Virus record (IMG/VR): IMGVR_UViG_3300037189_005453
Location: 1-64,000 of that record
Strand: one strand, 5' to 3'
Origin: a virus
DNA: 64,000 nt
Of this stretch, positions 35,335 to 44,549 are shown piece after piece. The notes below the pieces were generated by a model, which was not told the origin of the DNA, searched no databases, and saw nothing but the letters and a program-made list of their open reading frames with translations. Position 1 is the first letter of the stretch. Each line of letters opens with the position of its first letter. The position numbers were made by a program, and so were the translations under genes.

Positions 35335-37346
35335 TATTTTGCTTCACCCCACTTGTTTACGATCTTAACGTCAGCAATTAGAGGGACGGTAATCTGGGGA
35401 AGACGAATGCCTTCCATAGACTCACGGATAGCCTCTGCTACTTGTTCCGCTTTGTTTTCTGGTGTAATTGTCACAAGTTCATCGTGTACCGTAAGAATCA
35501 CGTTTACGTCGGTCTCATTCACGAAGCAGGAGTGTGCTCTCACGAGCGCCAACTTCATAAGGTCCGCTGCTGATCCTTGAATCATAGTGTTAAATGCTTG
35601 ACGTTCTGCACGACCAAGAGCCGAAAAGTCCTTGGTGTTCAGTTCTGGAATATAGCGACGACGGCCAAACATGGTCTCTACAAACGGGATTTTTCCCGCT
35701 TGTTTTGCGTCACGTATGACCTTTGCCTTGTACTTTGCAATTGAAGAAAATCGCTCCTCAAATCGATTAAGGAGGTCTTTTGCTTCTTTTACAGTACAGC
35801 CGATGGAGGCTGCGATCTTGTCTGGACCCACCCCGTATGAGATGGCCAGAACCAAAACCTTACCAGCCTTGCGATCTACTCCCATGGTATCACCAATGGT
35901 TGTGTAGATGTCTCCACCCGATAGGTAATTCTCAATCATGACGGGATCTTGGGAGAAACTCGCGATAACTCGCGGTTCAATTTGAGAATAATCCGCTACA
36001 ACAAGCTTGTATCCAGGGGGAGCAACAAATAGATCACGGACCAGTTTTCCGTACTCTCCTGAAGAAGGAATGTTCTGTAGGTTAGGGCCACTGGAAGAGA
36101 ATCGACCAGTGTCTGCGCCATCTGCACGGAAGTTAGTGTGAACACGTCCGTTTATGAGGAGACTTTTACGTTCTGTAATCTTTTCTTTACCCTTAGTCAC
36201 TCGCTTAACTTCACCGCCAGTGTAGGGAGTTACGTAGGTAGTCATCAACTTGTTGAGGTCTTGGTACTCCAAGATTGCGTCAACTAAAGGATCTTTACCT
36301 CGATAAAACTCGAGTGCCTCAGCAGAAACCGAGTAATGAGTGTGGCTAGGATCGTCACCGTTCTTCATAGCCTGGTATCCCTTAGGAGTAAAGGCAACTT
36401 TAAGCTTCGGATTTGGCGCGGGCAGTCGTGGAGATTCTCCGCCAAACAACAGCAGTTGCTTTTCTGGAACTGAGTTGATTGGGAAAGGTTTGCCTGCCTC
36501 TTTATAGACTCGGCCCTCTGCCTCTACCTTACCTCGCTCTACCTCTTTGGCAAGAGTTTCCAGGGCATCCTGGTCGATGTAAGCGCCAGTCAACTCCATA
36601 TCGCAAAGTGCTGACAGCACGTCCATCTCAAGTTTCCACACACGCTTGAGGTTGCCCGTGATCTGTGGCTCGAGCGCCTTGTATAGTTTCCAGGTAACCT
36701 CTGCGTCAATTCCCGAGTACTTTGCAACATCGCTGAAGGAGTATAGGGCTACGTTTTCTCCAATGCCCTTCTCAACTTCAATGCCCAGCTCACGCTTTAC
36801 ACAAGCTGCCAGGCTCACACCAGATCCAAACTTAACCAAGTTGTTGATAATAAATGCAGCCATCATGGTATCAAAGTGGGGCTTTGAGGGTACCTGGCCC
36901 TTGTAATACTTGGCTACAGACTTAAGGTCGAACTTAGCGTTGTGTGCAATCTTGAGAGCAGAGCCAAACATCAAAGGCTGAATAGCGTCGAATACCTGCC
37001 GTGGGGTGAGTTGTTTTGGTGGCTCGCTGAACTTGGGAACCCACTTTGATTGGTCCTTTGAGTAGTGCGCGTCAGTAAGCGGCTTGCCCTCAGCAAGGCG
37101 ACGGACTCCAGGAGTGAGCAGTGGCTTGTCCCAGCCCTCTAACTCACCGTTGGGGTGACCCATTGGGATTACGTCTACGTGGATCTCTCCATTGATTTCA
37201 GTGGAAAAAGAAACCCAACACACGTCGTTGATAACGGGGTACAGACGGTCATCCCCGATGGTCTCTACGTCCCATGCAAATGCGGGAACTTTGGAGTAGC
37301 GACGGACAAAGTCCTGAAGTTGCTGCTCAGTTGTAATGATATTCAT
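35334..37346 (-). CDS. polA: family A DNA polymerase (exo + pol domains)
   Basis: The 670-aa enzyme starts with a DnaQ-like 3'-5' exonuclease (AFAWDVETIGDD near residue 20, FDLKSVAKYYK, YSGIDAEVTWKLY). The polymerase domain follows with VVADYSQIEPRVIASFS (motif A), RKAGKVLVLAISYG (motif B) and LTVHDELV (motif C). There is no 5'-3' exonuclease. In motif B the residue equivalent to E. coli Phe762 is Leu500. It replicates phage DNA with the primase, helicase and SSB encoded nearby. Confidence 0.95.
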   Translation of the reverse strand: MNIITTEQQLQDFVRRYSKVPAFAWDVETIGDDRLYPVINDVCWVSFSTEINGEIHVDVIPMGHPNGELEGWDKPLLTPGVRRLAEGKPLTDAHYSKDQSKWVPKFSEPPKQLTPRQVFDAIQPLMFGSALKIAHNAKFDLKSVAKYYKGQVPSKPHFDTMMAAFIINNLVKFGSGVSLAACVKRELGIEVEKGIGENVALYSFSDVAKYSGIDAEVTWKLYKALEPQITGNLKRVWKLEMDVLSALCDMELTGAYIDQDALETLAKEVERGKVEAEGRVYKEAGKPFPINSVPEKQLLLFGGESPRLPAPNPKLKVAFTPKGYQAMKNGDDPSHTHYSVSAEALEFYRGKDPLVDAILEYQDLNKLMTTYVTPYTGGEVKRVTKGKEKITERKSLLINGRVHTNFRADGADTGRFSSSGPNLQNIPSSGEYGKLVRDLFVAPPGYKLVVADYSQIEPRVIASFSQDPVMIENYLSGGDIYTTIGDTMGVDRKAGKVLVLAISYGVGPDKIAASIGCTVKEAKDLLNRFEERFSSIAKYKAKVIRDAKQAGKIPFVETMFGRRRYIPELNTKDFSALGRAERQAFNTMIQGSAADLMKLALVRAHSCFVNETDVNVILTVHDELVTITPENKAEQVAEAIRESMEGIRLPQITVPLIADVKIVNKWGEAK

Positions 37347-37368
37347 AATGCCCTCTAAATGTGAATAG

Positions 37369-37407
37369 GGGGGGCCAGAGTGAAAGGAGGAAAGTCTCTG
37401 GCCCCCC
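37369..37407 (-). terminator. terminator-like hairpin with anti-SD-like loop, after SSB gene
   Basis: A perfect 12-bp stem (GGGGGGCCAGAG at 37369-37380 with 37396-37407) has, in the leftward RNA, the loop ACTTTCCTCCTTTCA, again containing CCTCCTTTC. It stands 14 bases after the SSB stop and before the polymerase start. It is the counterpart of the hairpin at 911-951. Confidence 0.6.
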
Positions 37408-37420
37408 TGATGGTGACTGG

Positions 37421-38068
37421 TTAGGAAACGAGTGAACGTGCCAGCGTCAGAAGTTCTTCGCGAGGGCTCACGTAGATAACTTCTGCGTCGTACGACACTG
37501 CGGTTGAAACGAACGCTTCGATAGCGTCACCGTCCAACTCCCAGTCTTCGGCCAGGTCGGTGGCGCGTACACGGTCAAGCATGTACTGCGTCGTGTTACC
37601 CGATCCTGTACGAGTGATTGCCCAGTAGTACTTGGTCAGCGGTCCACGACGGGGGTCATCGTTGGCCGACTGAAGCTGACGTGCAAACGTGGGGGGAGCA
37701 GTCAGGATCTGTACATTGGGCTCGCCGTCCGAGAGGACAACGATGTTGAAGGCGAACTTCGGGCGAGGCTTGTCACCAGCAATGGTGCAAAGCGGGCACT
37801 CGTCGCCAAGGCAAACGAACGAACGCTTGCCTTCCGTGCGGTCAATCCAGTGCTGCTGGTACACAGCAAAGGGCTCGTCCTGCAGGAAGCGGACAAGTTG
37901 TGCCTGCTCAGAGAAGCGGAAGTCTGTAGCGTACTCAGACTTCTTCGGAGACAGGGCATCAACAGCAGCACCCCAGCCCGACTGCACGGTGGTTCCGTGC
38001 TTAGGAGCGAGGTCTGCGGTGTCTTCAGCCAAGTAGGACTCAGCGGAGACGGAGGGGGTGTTAATCAT
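37421..38068 (-). CDS. single-stranded DNA-binding protein (gp32-type candidate)
   Basis: The 215-aa protein has a central FVCLGDECPLCTIAGDKPRP, a zinc-coordinating element as in gp32-like phage SSBs, then FAFNIVVLSDGEPNVQIL as an OB-fold strand region, and an aromatic FAVYQQHWIDR. Codon use is GC-rich, as expected for an abundant protein. It has its own TATAAT promoter and a strong hairpin after it. Position before the polymerase supports the call; the C-terminus is not acidic. Confidence 0.65.
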   Translation of the reverse strand: MINTPSVSAESYLAEDTADLAPKHGTTVQSGWGAAVDALSPKKSEYATDFRFSEQAQLVRFLQDEPFAVYQQHWIDRTEGKRSFVCLGDECPLCTIAGDKPRPKFAFNIVVLSDGEPNVQILTAPPTFARQLQSANDDPRRGPLTKYYWAITRTGSGNTTQYMLDRVRATDLAEDWELDGDAIEAFVSTAVSYDAEVIYVSPREELLTLARSLVS

Positions 38069-38133
38069 TTCGGTATCTTTCGGTCTTGGTACTTACGTAC
38101 ACATCGGTCTTGGGCCTTGTGGCCACGTATTCA

Positions 38134-38163
38134 ATTATAGTGCCTCTTTCCAGCGGACCGCAA
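38134..38163 (-). promoter_or_regulatory. promoter for the SSB gene
   Basis: A perfect -10 TATAAT (38139-38134) lies 18 bases from TTGCGG (38163-38158) on the leftward strand, giving a leader of about 60 bases. The preceding gene ends at 38135, so the promoter overlaps its last codons. Confidence 0.6.
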
Positions 38164-38605
38164 GGACCCCTGGTAAATCGGCGTGTTGCTTCCACTCTAC
38201 TCGAGCGTTTCCCAACAATCCGCGCTTTGTAAACTCGTCAATCGTTATCTGAATCAGGGCGCGTGTATAAACGCGGTTCCCATTCACCTTGGTACCATTG
38301 AGGTTTTTGGAGCGTAGACGGTAAGGTGCTGCGGGGATATACCCCTTTTTCTCCCACAGGCGAATAGTAACGACTTGCTTCTCCAATGCAGCTGCTAGTG
38401 CGCTGATCGGGAACACTTCGACTTGTTCACCTTTGAGGGTCTTTACGATTGGGTTTTCATCCCAGCCGTTAGACTCCCCCAGAAGTTTTTGACGACGCTT
38501 TTCCGTTTCTGGTGTTTCTTCTCGTCGTTTTTGTTTGGATCCAGGCACGGTGTCGAGACCCTCAAAAGACTTAAGGACCTCGTCGACTCCGCGAATACCT
38601 ACCAC
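38135..38605 (-). CDS. MerR-type helix-turn-helix DNA-binding protein
   Basis: Residues about 65-100 read ALAAALEKQVVTIRLWEKKG followed by YIPAAPYRL, the 'VxxxTxRxWExxGxIP' of MerR winged helices. Flanking regions are basic. The start is a GTG at 38605, three bases after the upstream stop. No effector-binding domain is visible. It could regulate the replication operon or act in replication initiation. Confidence 0.75.
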   Translation of the reverse strand: MVGIRGVDEVLKSFEGLDTVPGSKQKRREETPETEKRRQKLLGESNGWDENPIVKTLKGEQVEVFPISALAAALEKQVVTIRLWEKKGYIPAAPYRLRSKNLNGTKVNGNRVYTRALIQITIDEFTKRGLLGNARVEWKQHADLPGVLAVRWKEAL

Positions 38606-38608
38606 TGA

Positions 38609-39052
38609 CTACTTCTTAACAGTGCGTAGTGCCCAGATGACATTTACAGGATACATCTCATCAAGCTGCTGCTCAGTGATCTTGTCCTCATAGTAAGCAG
38701 CCATGAGGGCATCCTCATTAATGACTCGAACGGTCTCGTAAACTTCATCCGTGAGTCCCAGTGACTCCAGGAGAGTCTCTGCGGTGGCCTCGTCTAGTTT
38801 TCGGCTAGCACGACGCTGCTTCTCAATGCGCAGGATACCATCAATCTTTTCTTCAAACTCAAGAACAATGTTTCCATTGTGATCTTCGAATCCGTTCAGA
38901 TCGATTTTCTCCATGAGCTTGTCACGGAGCTGCTTTGCACGAGAGTCAAGTACTTCCATAGAAGCCTTAACCTTTGCGTACTCGCTTACCTGGGCTTCCA
39001 GGGATTCAGGGTCCAAGAAGCGAGATACCTCTTCTTCAATTACTTTTGCCAT
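38609..39052 (-). CDS. hypothetical coiled-coil protein, 147 aa
   Basis: Residues about 20-55 form a coiled coil (YAKVKASMEVLDSRAKQLRD), followed by a compact region (GNIVLEFEEKIDGILRIEKQ) and helices. It resembles the phage proteins that sit next to SNF2/helicase genes, but no function is known. Its ATG directly follows the next upstream stop. Confidence 0.7.
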   Translation of the reverse strand: MAKVIEEEVSRFLDPESLEAQVSEYAKVKASMEVLDSRAKQLRDKLMEKIDLNGFEDHNGNIVLEFEEKIDGILRIEKQRRASRKLDEATAETLLESLGLTDEVYETVRVINEDALMAAYYEDKITEQQLDEMYPVNVIWALRTVKK

Positions 39053-39283
39053 TTAGTCCTCCAATTTTCCAGCAGCGAGTTCGGCCTGAGCCTTGTCTGC
39101 TGCGTCAGACAGCTTCGAAATGAAGTCACGAACTTCAGGGATCGTAAACGCCATGTCGTCAAACTCATGTTCGTTTGATCCGATAAATACGGCGGGTTGA
39201 GCGGGCTGCTTACCCTCGGATGTAATTACTGACATCTTGCCGTAGTAAACGTCGATATCGTTGTTGATGGTATCGGTTGCCAT
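39053..39283 (-). CDS. hypothetical protein, 76 aa
   Basis: MATDTINNDIDVYYGKMSVI includes a beta hairpin, and AFTIPEVRDFISKLSDAADK a helix; acidic C-terminus. Tight spacing with both neighbours and SD AGGAGGAAAAA. Unknown. Confidence 0.65.
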   Translation of the reverse strand: MATDTINNDIDVYYGKMSVITSEGKQPAQPAVFIGSNEHEFDDMAFTIPEVRDFISKLSDAADKAQAELAAGKLED

Positions 39284-39292
39284 TTTTTCCTC

Positions 39293-40858
39293 CTAGATTA
39301 GTTTGGCTGTGATGAACTCTATCAGACTTCCGACTGTTAGGTCAACTCCCCCTCTGGTGTTGATGTTTTCACCATCGAGGATCGCACCTGCAATATTACT
39401 CTTTTGTCTTAACATGTCAAATTGACGCTGTTCAATCGAGTCTTTTACCAGTACATCTTGAATTGTAATAGTTGTCCATTCGCTGGACGTCCTGTTGATC
39501 CTACCATTGCGTTGAACAAGAAGTCCAGAACTCCAGGGTTGATCGTAGTTTAACAGAAGATTGGCTTGAGGCAAATCCACGCCGTATCCTCCCGCATCAC
39601 TGCTTACTAGGACTCGGATGTGAGATCGAGTTTGGAACTTTACTTTGGCGTCTTCTTTTTTTACGGCGTTCATTTCTCCCGTGTACGCCAGCGCACCAAA
39701 TCCTTTTTTGTTTAACCTGTCCACTAACTCGTCTACCGAATCCAGGTATGAAGCAAACACGACAGCTTTGTATGAATCATCAATACTGAGGTGCTCCACT
39801 AAATAGTCTGTGGCAACATCTAGTTTGGGGGTTTTAGAAATTCCGTGAAGCAAATTTCCCAAAGAGTGAATGTATGCACTACCGCCTAGCTGTTGATCAA
39901 ACTTGGCTGCGCTAGCTAAAAGAACGTTTGGGCTAGAACAGAGCATCCTGAGAGCGCCAATGCGGGACATGATTTCTCCGCGCATTTCTACTGCGGGGTC
40001 TCCTGGCTGATAACTTTGGCCGTAGTGTGCGGCTACGTTAAAGGAGGATCCAAATAGCTCCTTTGCCTGGGTAAGCAGATCCATGAGGTCCCCAGCGATT
40101 TTGTTGTAGAGAACCTGGCTGCCCCTGTCAAGTTTTACAATCAAAGGATCTCGGTATACCGCGTCGGGTAGGTAGGGGCGAACATCCTCATCTTTTTGTG
40201 ACTTGCGAACAGCGTGTTCCATCAAGGTCTTATTAAGGAGGGGGAGGTTCCTATACCTCTGTACACCACCAAAGTGGTTCCTGACAATAAAGGTCTTGTC
40301 AAAGATGTCAAACCTTCCCAGGATCTTTGCATTAACAAACTGCATGATAGAGAAGATCTCTTCGGGTTTTCCGTTTTCAATTGGAGTCCCAGTGAGAGCA
40401 AATCTAATTGGGATGTTTTTTGAAAGCTCCTTTACTTTCTTTGCGCGCTTGGCACGGAACCCCTTGATTGCTGTGGCCTCATCGCAGATAACGGCCGAGA
40501 AGTTGAACTTTTTAAGTGCTTCCCAGTCATTGACTACCTGCTCGTAGTTCATGATTATGTAGTTAAAGTCTTCGACAAACCCATACGCTGTAGCACGCTG
40601 TTTAGGCGTGCCGTCGATTACCAACGCGGAGGAATCACTAAACTTGCGGATCTCTTTTTGCCACTGGTACTTGAGGCTGGCAAGACAAAGGACTAAAACA
40701 GGCCCCGTTATCTCACCCCTAGATCTAAGTTCTTCGATCGCGGCAATGGTCATGGGTGTCTTGCCTAGTCCCATTTCATATGCAACTAAGATGGTCTTTT
40801 GATCGACCATCTTTTCAACGGCCTCAACCTGATACGGTTTGAGTGTCCCCTGAAACAT
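39293..40858 (-). CDS. SNF2-family helicase/ATPase
   Basis: The start is taken at the ATG at 40858 (MFQGTLKPYQVEAVEKMVDQ) after GGAG; the frame extends 20 codons further into the primase gene. Motifs seen are YEMGLGKTPMT (I), DEATAIKG (II), FALTGTPIENG (III) and, in lobe 2, VFASYLDSVDEL, SSDAGGYGVDLP and RNGRINR. The 521 aa are SNF2-type without accessory domains. It is likely to remodel or clear replication forks or remove bound proteins. Confidence 0.9.
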   Translation of the reverse strand: MFQGTLKPYQVEAVEKMVDQKTILVAYEMGLGKTPMTIAAIEELRSRGEITGPVLVLCLASLKYQWQKEIRKFSDSSALVIDGTPKQRATAYGFVEDFNYIIMNYEQVVNDWEALKKFNFSAVICDEATAIKGFRAKRAKKVKELSKNIPIRFALTGTPIENGKPEEIFSIMQFVNAKILGRFDIFDKTFIVRNHFGGVQRYRNLPLLNKTLMEHAVRKSQKDEDVRPYLPDAVYRDPLIVKLDRGSQVLYNKIAGDLMDLLTQAKELFGSSFNVAAHYGQSYQPGDPAVEMRGEIMSRIGALRMLCSSPNVLLASAAKFDQQLGGSAYIHSLGNLLHGISKTPKLDVATDYLVEHLSIDDSYKAVVFASYLDSVDELVDRLNKKGFGALAYTGEMNAVKKEDAKVKFQTRSHIRVLVSSDAGGYGVDLPQANLLLNYDQPWSSGLLVQRNGRINRTSSEWTTITIQDVLVKDSIEQRQFDMLRQKSNIAGAILDGENINTRGGVDLTVGSLIEFITAKLI

Positions 40859-41828
40859 AGGCAAGTTCTCCGAGTACTGACGATTTAGCGTTCTGAATAC
40901 CCCAGCGAATTTCCTCATCGGTCATGTCACCTGGGTCTTTTTTACTACTTCCACCATAGTTGAAAAAGAACAGGTTTAGTCCGTATTTACGGGCAAACTT
41001 AGACATTTCAGCACACGCTTTTTTACCAGCGTTATCTACATTTGGGTTGTCAAAAGCTACGATGATTCGTTCTGATCGTCGGAGGAGTTTGATTTGTTCC
41101 TCGGAGAGTGTTGTTCCGCACGTAGCCAGTGCCCCGTCAATACCAGCAGAATAAATACGCAAACAATCAAGGGGAGACTCAACAACAACAGCCAGATCAG
41201 CAATTTGAACATCCACTCCAAAAAGGGTCTTTGCCCGCTGAAGTCCAGCAGGGCGGTTAAAGAACGTGCGTTGTTCCGTACCTTTTTCCTGCCACCCCAT
41301 AAGGCGGTTGAAGTGTGGTTCACGAAGGGGGAGAATCCATGTCGCTTTATTATTATCCCACAGCACTCCATACTTGCGGGCTGACTCCGCAGTAATGTTT
41401 CGGCTTTCCAGGGCTTTTGCAGGCGGTTCTTCGAAAACAGCAAGTCTGGCCTCGGACATCTCTAAAGGCTTGGGGTAAGCCTCGATGCGAGTAGGAAGAT
41501 TTTTTACCATTTCTAGGAGATCCTCTATAGGAATAGAAGACATCTCTGCAAGCCAAGCTTGAGCAGTTGGATAGTCGTAGTAGTACTTGTTATCCCAAGT
41601 CTTGGTATAAAACTCTTTTACATCACAAACCAACTGTGCGAGGTTGCCTTTGTATCCACAAGAAAAACAGATGTGCTGACCAGTCTCTAGGTTGATCCAC
41701 CAGGATGGAGAGTTATCGGTTTTTCCAGTGCGGGCAAGGTGTTGGGGGCACAGGGCGTTAGCCTCATTGTTGCGTTCGGAATAGTCGATCCCCAACGCGT
41801 CAAGAGCAGCGGGCACGTCTAGAAGCAT
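40824..41828 (-). CDS. DnaG-type DNA primase
   Basis: The 334-aa protein has a CHC2 zinc finger (Cys27, His30, Cys55, Cys58: CPQH and CFSCG) and a Toprim domain with VVESPLDCLR and VAFDNPNVDNAG. It makes RNA primers for the polymerase. It lacks a C-terminal helicase-binding domain, matching compact phage primases. It overlaps the DnaB-type gene by one base. Confidence 0.9.
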   Translation of the reverse strand: MLLDVPAALDALGIDYSERNNEANALCPQHLARTGKTDNSPSWWINLETGQHICFSCGYKGNLAQLVCDVKEFYTKTWDNKYYYDYPTAQAWLAEMSSIPIEDLLEMVKNLPTRIEAYPKPLEMSEARLAVFEEPPAKALESRNITAESARKYGVLWDNNKATWILPLREPHFNRLMGWQEKGTEQRTFFNRPAGLQRAKTLFGVDVQIADLAVVVESPLDCLRIYSAGIDGALATCGTTLSEEQIKLLRRSERIIVAFDNPNVDNAGKKACAEMSKFARKYGLNLFFFNYGGSSKKDPGDMTDEEIRWGIQNAKSSVLGELAYVSGDTQTVSG

Positions 41829-43075
41829 TACCAGGACACCCCATAAGTCGTGCAGAACTTACAGGAGATGTTGTCATCGTGAAAACAGCCCTTGTCCCAC
41901 TTCCAGGTAATTGTGGTTGATTCGGGGGCGGAGTTTCGGGACTGTACTACGCGAAGGGTTCGCAGTTCGTCGTCTGTTTCAATTGGGTCAAGGCCCAGAA
42001 TGACATCAGAGTCTTGGAAGAACGAGGACGAATAACCAATTGAGTCTGCAGAAACCTTTCCGCCCTTCATCTTCCATAGCAAAGTCTGGGTGGTGATGAT
42101 TACGGGGATATCAAACTTCTGAGCTACGCGCTTTAGACCACGAGTAATGTTTGTCAGGGCTTGAGGAGTGTTGGCTTCTCCAGTGACCTGGTCAAGCATC
42201 AGGTATACACCGTCAACAATCAAGATGTCGGGAACCAGTTGATCTGCCTTGGCTACGAGAGAGTCGATTGTCAAACCGTTGACTGCGTCTACAAAGTGAA
42301 ACGATTGAGCGGTTTGCATGGCGTCAAGGTGGGCCAGAAGACGGTCCTCCTCATCGGCCTTCAGCTTTCCCTGTCGGAGGTTTGCTGTTGAGATGTGAGC
42401 GCACATAGCGTTAAAGCGAAGCGCCTGCTCGTGATTATTCATCTCAAAGGACTGGAACAAAGGAACTTTTCCAGCAGCATGAACGTTGGCTGCAATGCGA
42501 AGAGCAATTTGAGACTTACCAGTCTTTGGTGGAGCAATAATGGTAATCAACTGCCCACCCTGCAAGCCAGCAGTTGCCTCATCGATCTTTTTAAATCCTG
42601 TGGGAAGTCCCAAGAGCTTGGAGTTCTGTACGTTCTCGTATTCTTCCCAGAACTTGTTAGGGTTCTCTGTTACATCGAGGTGACTTGTTCCTACGATGCC
42701 CTGCTCGTTGACAACGGCAAGAGCCTTACCCATTTCGAGAAGAGCGGCCTCGTGGTCATTTTGGTTCAGCTTCTCGACGATATCCTGCACACCATTACGG
42801 GTGAGTGTACGGCGACGAAACTCAACCATCTTGTCGATGAGATAGTCAAGAGTGTCCTCAACCATGAGTGTCTTGAAGTTGGGGAAGTTGTCGTTGACTG
42901 CGACGGCCGTGGGGACCTCGCGATACGTCGCGTAGTGCTCTCGAACAAACTTCCACACACGACGAAGGTCATCATCTACAATCCAGTCGTCTTTAACTCC
43001 CCGCTCGATGACGGGAATGATATTGCGGTCAAGAATGACCTTACTTACGAGACGATACTCGTTATCTGCTGCCAT
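41828..43075 (-). CDS. dnaB: DnaB-type replicative helicase
   Basis: The 415 residues include a reduced N-terminal domain (about 1-125) and the RecA-like core with APPKTGKS (Walker A, 181-188), a DILIVDGVYLML Walker B and TTQTLLWKMKGGKVSADSIG as the arginine-finger/sensor region. A C-terminal CxxC/His (CFHDDNISCKFC) extra zinc-like element is unusual for DnaB. It unwinds DNA at the fork, next to the primase and the loader. Confidence 0.9.
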   Translation of the reverse strand: MAADNEYRLVSKVILDRNIIPVIERGVKDDWIVDDDLRRVWKFVREHYATYREVPTAVAVNDNFPNFKTLMVEDTLDYLIDKMVEFRRRTLTRNGVQDIVEKLNQNDHEAALLEMGKALAVVNEQGIVGTSHLDVTENPNKFWEEYENVQNSKLLGLPTGFKKIDEATAGLQGGQLITIIAPPKTGKSQIALRIAANVHAAGKVPLFQSFEMNNHEQALRFNAMCAHISTANLRQGKLKADEEDRLLAHLDAMQTAQSFHFVDAVNGLTIDSLVAKADQLVPDILIVDGVYLMLDQVTGEANTPQALTNITRGLKRVAQKFDIPVIITTQTLLWKMKGGKVSADSIGYSSSFFQDSDVILGLDPIETDDELRTLRVVQSRNSAPESTTITWKWDKGCFHDDNISCKFCTTYGVSW

Positions 43076-43098
43076 GGTGTGCCCTCCATTACTTAAGT

Positions 43099-43512
43099 TT
43101 AAATGTTTTGTATTTCAATGCCCCAAGAGCCGAAGCGAGCGACTGTTCCTGGATTGGCGATAACGCCTTTGAAGTTTGCTTTGTACGGTAGTTCGTCAAT
43201 CAGTTCTTGCAGATCGTCGTACAGGTAAGAATAATTAAAAGGGTTTCCACCACGGTTGTCAAGTTTGTCCATCATTTTGGACAAAGATCCCTCTGTCCAC
43301 CCGAGATCTTCTGTGGCTGCTAGCTCAAGAGATAGACCATATTTGTAGGAGATGTCCCACAGGTGTTTAAGGTTTTCTTTGATCCACTTTGTTTTAGGAA
43401 CCTGAACTTTACGAAGACCCTTTCGTTCTTCTGAAAAAGTAACCTCTGCTACGACATCAACCATCACAACAAGTCGTGGCGGTGTTTCGTTGGAGATGTC
43501 TCCGTTAATCAA
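43099..43512 (-). CDS. hypothetical protein, 137 aa, replication cluster
   Basis: RLVVMVDVVAEVTFSEERKG is followed by WIKENLKHLWDISYKYGLSL and the Asn/Tyr-rich NPFNYSYLYDDLQELIDELP, ending FGSWGIEIQ. The pattern (beta, helix, WGIEI end) is common to an uncharacterised actinophage family. It sits between the SWIM protein and the helicase. Overlaps the upstream gene by eight bases. Confidence 0.7.
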   Translation of the reverse strand: MINGDISNETPPRLVVMVDVVAEVTFSEERKGLRKVQVPKTKWIKENLKHLWDISYKYGLSLELAATEDLGWTEGSLSKMMDKLDNRGGNPFNYSYLYDDLQELIDELPYKANFKGVIANPGTVARFGSWGIEIQNI

Positions 43513-43813
43513 TTACCTCAACCTTGCCGTACTTGATAACAAAATCACGGAATGATTCGGCGCTCTTCATGGCAGCTATGGCGATGTTCTCATCAACATC
43601 TACGGGGATCTGGATTGAATAGTGGCCGTCGTTCTCTTCCATTGCGTCTTTTACAAACTTTATGTGCTTACACTTAGCAAGGCGCTGGAATCCTTGGCAC
43701 GTGCAGCGAGCTTTGTTGTGGTTTTCTTGATCTACTTCAACCTCGACTACGCCGTAGTCTTCTAGAAACAGCTGTACGGTTCTCCACGCAATATCCATAT
43801 TTACATCTTTCAT
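43505..43813 (-). CDS. SWIM zinc-finger protein, 102 aa
   Basis: The sequence NKARCTCQGFQRLAKCKHIK contains the SWIM pattern CxCxnCxH (Cys-x-Cys, then Cys-x-His), a zinc motif that binds DNA or protein in recombination and transcription factors. A short N-terminal part and an acidic IQIPVDVDENIAIAA follow. It overlaps the loader gene by four bases. Confidence 0.75.
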   Translation of the reverse strand: MKDVNMDIAWRTVQLFLEDYGVVEVEVDQENHNKARCTCQGFQRLAKCKHIKFVKDAMEENDGHYSIQIPVDVDENIAIAAMKSAESFRDFVIKYGKVEVID

Positions 43814-44529
43814 TGTTTACGAAGGTCCTCTCCTATCATACGTACATGGTAGAAAGCTTCGTGGGCGAAACTTCCCATGGCTGCACCGTACTGGGCATCC
43901 CACTGTTCACGGGGGATGTTGGTTGTCATTAAAGTAGGCAGTGACTTATCGTAGCGCGAGCGTAGGAGCTCGTCAAACGATGTGTCGTCGTACTTTGATC
44001 CGTACTCTTTACCGACATCATCAATTACCAGAAGGCGAACATTGAGACGGTCATCTTCGCAACGTCCATGAAAACCCTCCATCTCACGGAAGAGTTGGGC
44101 ACGCGAGTCTGCGTCTGCGTCAATCAACGCTTTCTTACGAGACAAGAATTCTGGGAACGTCATGTAGTACGCAGGTCGTGCTGCCATCCCATACACCTCG
44201 GGAGACATGCCCAAGATCTCTCGAGCGGCCTTGTCCTCGTTGGGCAGGTTTCGCAAAAACTCCATCAACGTGATAAGTGCAAGGGTTGTCTTGCCACGAC
44301 CTGGCTTGCCGTCAAACAAAATGCCTACGCCAGTAATGCCGATGTCGCCTGTGTTTTTGATAACAAGCCCGCTCAATGCTCGCTCATCCCAACGAGCAAC
44401 CTCGTCAAGATAAGCACCAACCTTGTCGGCAACGTCGGAGGGTTCTAGTCCCAGGAAGCGTTGAGGTATGTTTGCGCTACGAAGCCAGTGTCGTTTTAGT
44501 GATGACACTTCTTCAGGTGTGTAAGTCAT
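43810..44529 (-). CDS. DnaC-like helicase loader ATPase
   Basis: The 239-aa AAA+ protein has GKPGRGKT (Walker A, 75-82), the DnaC-type region FPEFLSRKKALIDADADSRA, Walker B LLVIDDVGKEYGS and a sensor TLMTTNIPREQW. It should load the phage DnaB helicase. It overlaps the SWIM gene and has SD AAAGGAG. Confidence 0.88.
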   Translation of the reverse strand: MTYTPEEVSSLKRHWLRSANIPQRFLGLEPSDVADKVGAYLDEVARWDERALSGLVIKNTGDIGITGVGILFDGKPGRGKTTLALITLMEFLRNLPNEDKAAREILGMSPEVYGMAARPAYYMTFPEFLSRKKALIDADADSRAQLFREMEGFHGRCEDDRLNVRLLVIDDVGKEYGSKYDDTSFDELLRSRYDKSLPTLMTTNIPREQWDAQYGAAMGSFAHEAFYHVRMIGEDLRKQ

Positions 44530-44549
44530 GATTCTCCTTTCATGATGAC

